5,111 nucleotides of DNA from Lysobacteraceae bacterium (GTDB taxonomy: Bacteria; Pseudomonadota; Gammaproteobacteria; Xanthomonadales; Xanthomonadaceae): positions 1 through 5,111 of the forward strand of contig SEHC01000207.1 in assembly GCA_004173415.1 (NCBI GenBank). The letters are read 5' to 3'. This document shows positions 1-5,111 of the stretch, piece by piece. A model generated the notes under the pieces. The model worked only from the letters and a program-made list of their open reading frames with translations. It was not told where the DNA came from and searched no databases. Made by a program: the position numbers and the translations under genes. The first letter of the stretch is position 1, and each line of letters starts with the position of its first letter.

Positions 1-262
1 GCCGGAGCTTGTTCTGCTCGACGATCTGCCGGGCCTGCGCCTGCAGTTCCTGCGACCGCGCCTGGGCGTTGCGCTCGGCCGACAGGGCGCGGTCGCGTTC
101 GACCTTCTCCAGGCGCGCGCGCTCGGCTTCGGCCTGCTCGGCCTTGGCCGCGGGCGCCGACTTCGCATGCCGCTGCCTGGCCTGGTCGCGGGCCACCTGG
201 TCGAGCTTGGACTTCTTGGCCAGGCCGGCCTTGAGCAGTTGTTCCTGCAGGGGATTGCGCAT
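1..262 (-). CDS. DUF2058 (YaiL-like) family protein, N-terminal part, runs off the left edge
   Basis: Only the first 87 residues are in the window; the gene continues past position 1. The protein opens with MRNPLQEQLLKAGLAKKSK, the characteristic start of DUF2058/YaiL-type proteins of gammaproteobacteria (annotated elsewhere as nucleoprotein or polynucleotide-associated enzyme, without a firmly established function). After this head comes a long, highly charged, Ala/Glu/Arg/Gln-rich stretch (about residues 20-87) with no proline after residue 37, which looks like a continuous helix or coiled coil, as expected for the family. The ATG at 262 is chosen because the family motif begins exactly there; no strong Shine-Dalgarno sequence precedes it. 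It lies 68 bases downstream of the DUF6151 stop on the same strand. A TATCAT hexamer (minus strand, 298-293) could be a -10 element for it, but no matching -35 is visible. Role in the cell is not inferable from this piece. Confidence 0.85.
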   Translation of the reverse strand, partial: MRNPLQEQLLKAGLAKKSKLDQVARDQARQRHAKSAPAAKAEQAEAERARLEKVERDRALSAERNAQARSQELQAQARQIVEQNKLR

Positions 263-330
263 GGTGCGGATACGTAGGCAGCGGGGCCGGGGATGATACC
301 TCCCCTGCCCACGCGGCCCGGCCTGGGGCG

Positions 331-873
331 TCAGCTGTCGGGGGTCGGCTGCAGCCGCGCCCGCCGCGCCGGGGTCAGCACCTGCGGATCACGCAGCGGA
401 TGGCCGTGCTCGTCGAAGAACAATGTGGGCGCCTGGCCGTGCAGCTTGGCCGCGAGGATGCCGCCGACGATGTGCAGCCCGCCGGCCAGGAAGGTCACCG
501 GGGTGGTGCCCACCCGGCCCACGGCCGAACCGGCATTGAGCACGGTTTCGCCGGGCGGGCCGAAGGCGGCGTCGACCATCCTGGGCGGCGACAGGCGGTC
601 GGCGAAGATCCCGACGTAGGCCAGGTTCGGGTCGCGCGGCGTGTTGGCCAGCGGCGAACGGCAGCAGCGCGCATACCAGCGCAGCAGGCCTTTTTCACTC
701 AGCGACATGCAGGCGATGGACTCCTCGCCGGCGGTGAAGCGCACCGCCGACGGGTTCATCGCCACCAGGTCGGTACCGCCGTGGGCGTCGGTCAGGCCCG
801 GCTGGTCCAGCCAGCGCGCATAGGCCTGGCAGTCGGCGCAATAACAGGTGGCGCGGGCGTAGCCGTGACGGGC
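331..873 (-). pseudogene. DUF6151-family (GFA/Mss4-like zinc-fold) protein, beginning broken; probable pseudogene or frameshifted gene
   Basis: An uninterrupted frame of 180 codons runs from just after an in-frame TAA (876-874) to the TGA at 333-331. It carries DUF6151-like hallmarks: CYCADCQAYARW near its beginning (codons 10-21), then ACMSLSEKGLLRWYARCC and SPLANTPRDPNLAYVGI. The CxCxxC group and the later CC pair resemble the zinc-binding cysteines of the glutathione-dependent formaldehyde-activating (GFA)/Mss4-like fold; catalytic function of DUF6151 is not known to me. The conserved cysteine region lies upstream of the first possible start (GTG at 765), so translation from there would drop it. 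No ATG, GTG or TTG occurs between 873 and 766. Directly upstream, in the same frame but beyond the TAA, is GCRFAVDGGIFTSP, reminiscent of the family's Cys-rich head. In another frame an ATG at 928 gives MSAGLPLR, also head-like. I infer a nonsense change and/or frameshift in 874-928, real or from sequencing. If translated from GTG 765 it would be a 144-residue truncated product. Confidence 0.6.
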
Positions 874-1033
874 TTAGGGCGACGTGAAAATGCCGCCGTC
901 GACGGCGAAGCGGCAGCCCGGCGGACATGGCCGGCCGATTGCCGGTGCCGCAGGGCCGCGCGGGGAACCCGGCGCAGGACGGCTTCTTCCGCCTGGCGTG
1001 CGCCGGCCCGCACTGGAAGCCTGCGACCAGCCG

Positions 1034-4000
1034 TTACATGTTCCTGCGGTATTCCCCGCCCACGTCGTACAGGGCATGGCTGATCTGGCCGAGCGAGTGG
1101 GTCTTGACCGCCTCGACCAGCGCCTCGAACACGTTGCGGCGATCGCGGGCGGTGTCCTGCAGGTAGCCCAGGCCGTGGCCGTCGTGCACTTCTTCGTCCT
1201 CCGACTCGACCACGTGGCCGTGCGAGGTCTCGCCTGCCGGCGCCAGTGCGTTGCGCGACTTCTGCCAGCCCAGCACGTTGGCGATCTGCTGGCCCTTTTC
1301 CTCTTCGGTCGAACGGATCAGTTCGATCTCGGTGGCGATCTCGCCGCCGTGTTCCTTGGGCAGGAACATGTTCACCCCGACCAGCGGCAGGCTGCCGTCG
1401 TGCTTCTTGTGCTCGTAGTACAGCGACTCCTCCTGGATCTTGCCGCGCTGGTACATGGTGTCCATCGCCCCGAGTACGCCGCCGCGTTCGCTGATCGCCT
1501 CGAATTCCTTGTACACCGCCTCTTCCACCAGGTCGGTCAGGTAGTCCACCGCGAAGCTGCCCTGCCAGGGGTTCTCGATGAAGTTGAGCCCCAGTTCCTT
1601 GTTGATGATCATCTGGATGGCGACCGCGCGGCGCACGCTTTCCTCGGTCGGCGTGGTGATGGCCTCGTCGTAGGCGTTGGTGTGCAACGAATTGCAGTTG
1701 TCGAACAGCGCGTACAGCGCCTGCAGCGTGGTGCGAATGTCGTTGAACTGGATCTCCTGCGCGTGCAGGCTGCGGCCGCTGGTCTGAATGTGATACTTCA
1801 TCATCTGGCTGCGCTCGTTGGCGCCATAGCGCTCGCGCATGGCGCGCGCCCAGATGCGCCGCGCCACGCGGCCGATCACGGTGTACTCCGGGTCCATGCC
1901 GTTGGAGAAGAAGAACGACAGGTTGGGCGCGAAGTCGTCGACCTGCATGCCGCGCGCCAGGTAGTACTCGACGATGGTGAAGCCGTTGCTCAGGGTGAAG
2001 GCCAGCTGGCTGATCGGGTTGGCCCCGGCCTCGGCGATGTGGTAGCCGGAGATCGACACCGAATAGAAATTGCGCACACCGTGGTCGACGAAGTACTGCT
2101 GGATGTCGCCCATCATGCGCAGGGCGAACTCGGTGCTGAAGATGCAGGTGTTCTGGGCCTGGTCCTCCTTGAGGATGTCGGCCTGCACGGTGCCGCGCAC
2201 GGTCTTCAGGGTCCGCGCCTTGATCCGCGCATAGGTCTCGGCGTCCACCACCTGGTCGCCGGTCACGCCCAGCAGGCCCAGGCCCAGTCCGTTGTTGGTC
2301 GGCGGCAGTTCGCCGGAATAGCGCGGGCGCTGGCGGCCCTCGAACAACCCGGCGATGGCCTGCTCGGCCTGCGCCCAGCGCTGCGGATCTTCCCGCAGGT
2401 ACAGCTCGACCTGCTGGTCGATGGCAGTGTTCATGAACATCGCCAGGATCATTGGCGCCGGGCCGTTGATGGTCATCGACACGCTGGTCGTGGGCGCGCA
2501 CAGGTTGAAGCCGGAGTACAGCTTCTTCATGTCGTCCAGGGTCGGGATGTTGACCCCGGAGTTGCCGATCTTGCCGTAGATGTCCGGCCGCGGCGCCGGG
2601 TCCTCGCCGTACAGGGTCACGCTGTCGAAGGCGGTCGACAGGCGCGCGGCCGGCTGGCCGACCGACAGGTAATGGAAGCGGCGGTTGGTGCGCTCGGGGG
2701 TGCCCTCGCCGGCGAACATGCGGATCGGGTCCTCGCCGCTGCGGCGGTACGGATACACGCCACCGGTGTAGGGATAGCTGCCCGGCAGGTTCTCCTTGCC
2801 CAGGAAGGTCAGCAGTTCGCCCCACGACTTGTACGTGGGCGCGGCGATCCTGGGAATCGGCTGGTGGCTGAGCGATTGCCGGTAGTTCTCGCCGGTCACC
2901 GCCTTGCCGCGCACGTCGTAGCTGAAGTGCTCGTCGGTGATCGACTTCAGGCGCTGCGGCCAGTCGCGCAGCAGCTTCAGGTTCCCGGCGGTCAACGAGT
3001 GCACCGCGTCCTGGTAGCGCTGGCGCAGGGTCAAGAGTGAGCGGTCAAGGGCAGGAGCGCCCTCACCCGCGCCTTCGGCGCGACCTCTCCCGAAATCGGG
3101 AGAGGTGCGGTTCGCCCCCTCCCCCGATTTCGGGGGAGGGTTGGGGTGGGGGCCGTCGGTCGATGGAAGCGGGTCGGAGGCCTTGCCCCCATCCCGGCCT
3201 TCCCCCGTGAACGGGGGAAGGAGCAAATCATTCGTTGCATACAGATCCAGCGGCTTCGGCAGGTTCCCGTCGCCGATCTCACGCAGCGACTCCCACAGGT
3301 GCTGGGCGCGGCTGGCGATCTCCGCCTGCCTTTCGACCGCCTTGTTGATGCCGCGGCCCTGCTCGGCGATCTCCGCCAGGTAGCGCACGCGCGCCCCGGG
3401 GATCAGCACGGTGGCCCGCGGTTCCTTCAGCGAGGTGTCCAGCTGCGGGGTCCACCGGGCCTCGGGCAACGACAGCTTCTCGCGCAGCAGGCGGCACAGG
3501 TTGACGAACATCCAGCTGATGCCGGGATCGTTGAACTGGCTGGCGATGGTCGGGTAGGCCGGCACGTCCTCGTCGGCGGTCTGGAAGGCGACGCGGTTGC
3601 GCTTCCACTGCTTGCGCACGTCGCGCAAGGCATCCTCGGCGCCGCGCTTGTCGTACTTGTTGAGCACGATGAGCTCGGCGAAGTCGAGCATGTCGATCTT
3701 TTCCAGCTGGCTGGCCGCGCCGTATTCGCTGGTCATCACGTACATCGGGAAATCGACCAGGTCGACGATCTCCGAATCGCTCTGGCCGATGCCGGCGGTC
3801 TCGACGATCACCAGGTCGTAGCCCAGGCCTTTCAGGAAACCGATGCAGTCCTTGAGCACGCGGTTGGTCGCCGCGTGCTGGCGGCGGGTGGCCATCGACC
3901 GCATGTACACGCGGTGGCTGCGCAGCGAGTTCATGCGGATGCGGTCGCCGAGCAGCGCGCCGCCGGTGCGCCGGCGGGTGGGGTCGACCGAGACCACCGC

Positions 4001-4699
4001 CACCCGCATCTGCGGGAAGCTGGCCAGGAAACGGTTCAGCAGTTCATCAGTGACCGAGGACTTGCCGGCGCCGCCGGTGCCGGTGATGCCGACCACCGGA
4101 GTACTGCTGCCGGCCAGCTGCCACTGCTTGCGCAGGCGCGCCAGTTCGGCATCGTCGAGCGCGCCTTCCTCGATCGCGCTGAGCATGCGGCCGATGGCGA
4201 TCTCGTCGTGCAGGGAAATCTGCGCCGGCTTGCCGGTTGGCAGGCGATGGGCGGTGGCCCGTTCGACCACGTCCTCGATCATCTGCACCAGGCCCATGTG
4301 CATGCCGTCGTTGGGGTGGTAGATGCGCTCGACCCCGTAGTCCTGCAGCTCGCGGATCTCTTCCGGGGTGATGGTGCCGCCACCGCCGCCGAACACGCGG
4401 ATGTGGCCGGCGCCGCGTTCGCGCAGCATGTCGACCATGTACTTGAAGTACTCGACGTGGCCGCCCTGGTAGGACGACAGGGCGATGGCGTCGGCGTCTT
4501 CCTGCAGCGCGGCGCGGACCACGTCCTCGACGCTGCGGTTGTGGCCCAGGTGGATGACTTCCGCGCCCTGGCCCTGGATCAGCCGGCGCATGATGTTGAT
4601 CGCCGCATCGTGCCCGTCGAACAGGCTGGCGGCGGTGACGAAACGCAGCGGGGTATGGTCGCTGCGCGTGTCGGGAAGACTGGATGCCGGCGTGCTCAT
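1034..4699 (-). CDS. icmF: IcmF: fused isobutyryl-CoA mutase (B12 domain + G-protein chaperone + mutase barrel)
   Basis: Cytoplasmic adenosylcobalamin-dependent mutase interconverting isobutyryl-CoA and n-butyryl-CoA; characterised IcmFs also convert pivalyl-CoA and isovaleryl-CoA. It is 1221 residues. Domains in order: B12-binding domain (about 18-150) with the lower-ligand motif DGHD (His30), SSYQGGH (75-81) and GGGGGTI (104-110); MeaB/MeaI-like GTPase domain (about 200-415) with Walker A GTGGAGKS (207-214), VDPTRRRTGGALLGD (238-252), ETAGIGQSD (300-308) and base-recognition NKYD (347-350); helical linker (about 415-580); TIM-barrel mutase with PGSYPYTGGVYPYRR (639-653), RMFAGEGTPERTNRRFHYL, SGYHIAEAG (884-892) and C-terminal VGGEYRRNM. 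The YPYTGGVYPYRR/RMFAGEG pattern and the domain order mark IcmF rather than methylmalonyl-CoA mutase. Two oddities: a Gly/Pro-rich insert at about 491-550 encoded by palindromic repeats, and a His/acid-rich stretch at 1157-1175. Start 4699 is preferred: a purine-rich RBS precedes it and upstream codons (open to 4894) look non-coding. The hydrolase stop is 115 bases upstream. Confidence 0.96.
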   Translation of the reverse strand: MSTPASSLPDTRSDHTPLRFVTAASLFDGHDAAINIMRRLIQGQGAEVIHLGHNRSVEDVVRAALQEDADAIALSSYQGGHVEYFKYMVDMLRERGAGHIRVFGGGGGTITPEEIRELQDYGVERIYHPNDGMHMGLVQMIEDVVERATAHRLPTGKPAQISLHDEIAIGRMLSAIEEGALDDAELARLRKQWQLAGSSTPVVGITGTGGAGKSSVTDELLNRFLASFPQMRVAVVSVDPTRRRTGGALLGDRIRMNSLRSHRVYMRSMATRRQHAATNRVLKDCIGFLKGLGYDLVIVETAGIGQSDSEIVDLVDFPMYVMTSEYGAASQLEKIDMLDFAELIVLNKYDKRGAEDALRDVRKQWKRNRVAFQTADEDVPAYPTIASQFNDPGISWMFVNLCRLLREKLSLPEARWTPQLDTSLKEPRATVLIPGARVRYLAEIAEQGRGINKAVERQAEIASRAQHLWESLREIGDGNLPKPLDLYATNDLLLPPFTGEGRDGGKASDPLPSTDGPHPNPPPKSGEGANRTSPDFGRGRAEGAGEGAPALDRSLLTLRQRYQDAVHSLTAGNLKLLRDWPQRLKSITDEHFSYDVRGKAVTGENYRQSLSHQPIPRIAAPTYKSWGELLTFLGKENLPGSYPYTGGVYPYRRSGEDPIRMFAGEGTPERTNRRFHYLSVGQPAARLSTAFDSVTLYGEDPAPRPDIYGKIGNSGVNIPTLDDMKKLYSGFNLCAPTTSVSMTINGPAPMILAMFMNTAIDQQVELYLREDPQRWAQAEQAIAGLFEGRQRPRYSGELPPTNNGLGLGLLGVTGDQVVDAETYARIKARTLKTVRGTVQADILKEDQAQNTCIFSTEFALRMMGDIQQYFVDHGVRNFYSVSISGYHIAEAGANPISQLAFTLSNGFTIVEYYLARGMQVDDFAPNLSFFFSNGMDPEYTVIGRVARRIWARAMRERYGANERSQMMKYHIQTSGRSLHAQEIQFNDIRTTLQALYALFDNCNSLHTNAYDEAITTPTEESVRRAVAIQMIINKELGLNFIENPWQGSFAVDYLTDLVEEAVYKEFEAISERGGVLGAMDTMYQRGKIQEESLYYEHKKHDGSLPLVGVNMFLPKEHGGEIATEIELIRSTEEEKGQQIANVLGWQKSRNALAPAGETSHGHVVESEDEEVHDGHGLGYLQDTARDRRNVFEALVEAVKTHSLGQISHALYDVGGEYRRNM
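3060..3106 (+). repeat. Palindromic unit A (C-rich tail, small hairpin, 24-base palindrome)
   Basis: On the plus strand it begins CCCTCACCC, followed by a 6-bp stem CGCGCC/GGCGCG around TTC (3068-3082), then the palindrome ACCTCTCCCGA, centre AA, TCGGGAGAGGT (3083-3106). It has the same orientation as unit C. The extra stem is absent from units B and C. In icmF the palindrome is read as TSPDFGRG, one base out of phase with the other two units. Confidence 0.75.
3117..3152 (-). repeat. Palindromic unit B (36 bases, inverted relative to units A and C)
   Basis: Read on the minus strand it is CCCCCACCCC, then AA, then the palindrome CCCTCCCCCGA, centre AA, TCGGGGGAGGG (palindrome 3117-3140). It aligns without gaps to unit C over 36 bases with 28 identities. 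The palindrome encodes PPKSGEG within IcmF (about residues 522-528). Confidence 0.78.
3186..3221 (+). repeat. Palindromic unit C (36 bases)
   Basis: On the plus strand it is CCCCCATCCC, then GG, then the palindrome CCTTCCCCCGT, centre GA, ACGGGGGAAGG (palindrome 3198-3221). Arms are perfect over 11 bases. It encodes PPFTGEG in IcmF (about residues 495-501), in the same reading phase as unit B. Confidence 0.78.
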
Positions 4700-4705
4700 G
4701 CGCGC

Positions 4706-4712
4706 TCTCTTT
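4706..4712 (-). promoter_or_regulatory. Candidate ribosome binding site of icmF
   Basis: The minus strand reads AAAGAGA ending 6 bases before the ATG at 4699. It is only a partial match to the AGGAGG consensus, but its purine run and spacing support this ATG over the in-frame upstream codons. A TACAAT hexamer (4734-4729, minus strand) about 17 bases further upstream could be a -10 element, though no convincing -35 lies at the usual distance. Confidence 0.4.
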
Positions 4713-4769
4713 GCTGGAACAGACGGCAATTGTAACGACCGCGGCGGCGTCGACCCATGCAACCAAGGT

Positions 4770-4791
4770 GGGTGGGCTTCCATTCCCACCC
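4770..4791. other. GC-rich inverted repeat between the hydrolase gene and icmF
   Basis: Perfect 7-base arms GGGTGGG (4770-4776) and CCCACCC (4785-4791) around an 8-base loop. It starts 24 bases beyond the hydrolase stop codon and lies 71 bases before the icmF start. It could be a transcription terminator or 3'-end stabiliser for the hydrolase mRNA, or a leader hairpin of icmF. No T-tract follows on the minus strand, so intrinsic termination is not well supported. Confidence 0.35.
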
Positions 4792-4814
4792 GTATGCATC
4801 GCCTTCTGGGAGGG

Positions 4815-5111
4815 TCAGGCGATGCCGAACGGCAGGTTGGGGCTGGAGACGACGCGTTCGCCGACGCATTCGCCGCGCAGGAAGCGCAACGCATCGGTGA
4901 TCACGGCCGGGTCCGAACTGATCCGGTGGTGGCCCAGGCCGGTGGTGGTGAGCAGGCGCGCCTGCGGCCAGTAGCGCGCATAGCGTTCGCCTTCGGACCA
5001 GGGCACGTCGCGATCCTCCAGGTCGTGCACGATCAATGCCGGCCGGCCGATGTGCGGGACGTTGCGGTGGGCCTGCAAGCCGTCGACGGAAATGCCGAAG
5101 CGGCGTTCGAA
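4815..5111 (-). CDS. Alpha/beta-fold hydrolase, C-terminal 98 residues, enters from the right edge
   Basis: The visible part opens in frame at the window edge (FERRFGISVDGLQAHRN) and ends with the TGA at 4817-4815; the start and nucleophile region lie outside. It shows the last third of an alpha/beta hydrolase fold: a buried strand PALIVHDLEDRDVPW, where the Asp of the D-x-x-VP pattern (LED) is the expected catalytic acid; a strand ARLLTTTGLGHHRI, where the first His after GLG is the expected catalytic base; and a closing helix DPAVITDALRFLRGE. The GxGHHRI ending with a following DP is typical of small cytoplasmic serine hydrolases; the substrate cannot be told. It lies on the same strand as icmF, 115 bases upstream of its start, so the two may or may not share a transcript. 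A TTG at 5078 would be an internal codon, not the start. Confidence 0.85.
   Translation of the reverse strand, partial: FERRFGISVDGLQAHRNVPHIGRPALIVHDLEDRDVPWSEGERYARYWPQARLLTTTGLGHHRISSDPAVITDALRFLRGECVGERVVSSPNLPFGIA

Larger units (their letters stand above)
3049..3224. repeat. Cluster of three palindromic repeat units inserted in frame within icmF
   Basis: This block encodes about residues 493-551 of IcmF, in the linker between the G-domain and the mutase barrel. It contains three palindromes, each with perfect 11-base arms and a 2-base centre (3083-3106, 3117-3140, 3198-3221), plus a smaller stem at 3068-3082. Each palindrome is attached to a C-rich tail of the type CCCCCATCCC, CCCCCACCCC or CCCTCACCC. 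The base composition (runs of C or G) is unlike the rest of icmF, and the encoded peptide is rich in Gly, Pro, Glu and Arg with no hydrophobic core. The family is normally about 130 residues shorter overall, and I infer that much of the excess is this block. Similar palindromes are familiar between genes in Xanthomonadaceae; exact insertion ends cannot be fixed without an uninterrupted homologue. Confidence 0.8.

Noticed and set aside
981..1021. Nested stems downstream of icmF (GGCTTC 981-986 with GAAGCC 1016-1021; GTGCG 998-1002 with CGCAC 1009-1013) as an icmF terminator
   Set aside because: Stems are short, the loops are large, and no T-tract follows on the minus strand; such pairings arise easily in sequence this GC-rich.
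792..2825. 677-codon minus-strand frame overlapping the mutase domain in another phase
   Set aside because: Arg/Pro/Gly/Ala-rich out-of-frame reading of icmF; all conserved residues are in the icmF phase.
884..3040. 718-codon open frame on the plus strand opposite icmF
   Set aside because: It is a shadow frame of a GC-rich gene: its translation is Val/Leu/Ala/Arg/Gln/His-rich with no recognisable domain, while the opposite strand carries the full set of IcmF motifs.
3049..3224. Possible target-site duplication flanking the repeat cluster: GGGCAGGAGC (3049-3058) and GGGAAGGAGC (3215-3224), 9 of 10 bases alike
   Set aside because: The right copy overlaps the arm of palindrome C, the match is imperfect in purine-rich sequence, and the implied addition of 166 bases would break the reading frame by itself. 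Likely chance.
3049..3224. The palindromes as a CRISPR array or as an intrinsic terminator splitting icmF
   Set aside because: There are no equal-length spacers, the units differ in orientation and sequence, no T-tract follows, and the icmF frame and motifs continue intact on both sides.
3146..4735. 529-codon open frame on the plus strand opposite the N-terminal half of icmF
   Set aside because: Same artefact: low-complexity Ala/Val/His/Asp translation without family motifs, antisense to the well-supported B12-binding and GTPase domains.
4700..4894. Upstream in-frame starts extending IcmF by up to 65 residues
   Set aside because: The extra residues (Pro/Ser/Ala/Arg-rich, overlapping the end of the hydrolase gene) do not look like protein of this family, and the ATG at 4699 has the better placed ribosome binding site.

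Overview
The window is GC-rich, tightly packed and coded entirely on the minus strand. It looks like a chromosomal segment of a gammaproteobacterium of the Xanthomonadaceae/Lysobacteraceae type (Xanthomonas, Stenotrophomonas, Lysobacter and relatives). The reasons are the DUF2058 and DUF6151 neighbours, the cobalamin-dependent fused mutase, the strong G/C preference, and the GC-rich palindromes of the CCCCCATCCC...CCCCCG...CGGGGG kind familiar from such genomes. This placement is an inference from gene content, not a database result.

Layout in the direction of transcription (high to low coordinates): (1) the C-terminal 98 residues of an alpha/beta-fold hydrolase, entering at the right edge and stopping at 4815; (2) a gap of 115 bases with a GC-rich inverted repeat, a weak -10-like hexamer and a purine-rich ribosome binding site; (3) icmF, 4699 to 1034, a 1221-residue fused acyl-CoA mutase carrying its B12-binding domain, its G-protein chaperone domain and its catalytic barrel on one chain; (4) a DUF6151-family reading frame (331-873) whose conserved cysteine-rich beginning has no usable start codon and is cut off by an in-frame TAA; (5) the first 87 residues of a DUF2058 (YaiL-like) protein leaving at the left edge.

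The most notable structure lies inside icmF. Between the G-domain/linker and the mutase barrel, positions about 3050-3224 carry three palindromes, each with perfect 11-base arms around a 2-base centre. Two of them belong to 36-base units that align without gaps (28 of 36 bases identical, in opposite orientation). The block is read through without a stop and adds roughly 58 Gly/Pro/Glu/Arg-rich residues to a protein that is normally about 1,080-1,095 residues. This resembles an intergenic palindromic repeat family that has entered a coding sequence in frame, comparable in principle to the Rickettsia palindromic elements.

Functionally, IcmF interconverts isobutyryl-CoA and n-butyryl-CoA (and, in characterised members, pivalyl-CoA and isovaleryl-CoA). 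This could connect branched-chain amino acid breakdown with supply of branched primers for the iso-fatty acids typical of this bacterial family. The neighbouring genes show no evident pathway link to it. No new multi-gene system, RNA gene, CRISPR array or transposase was seen.
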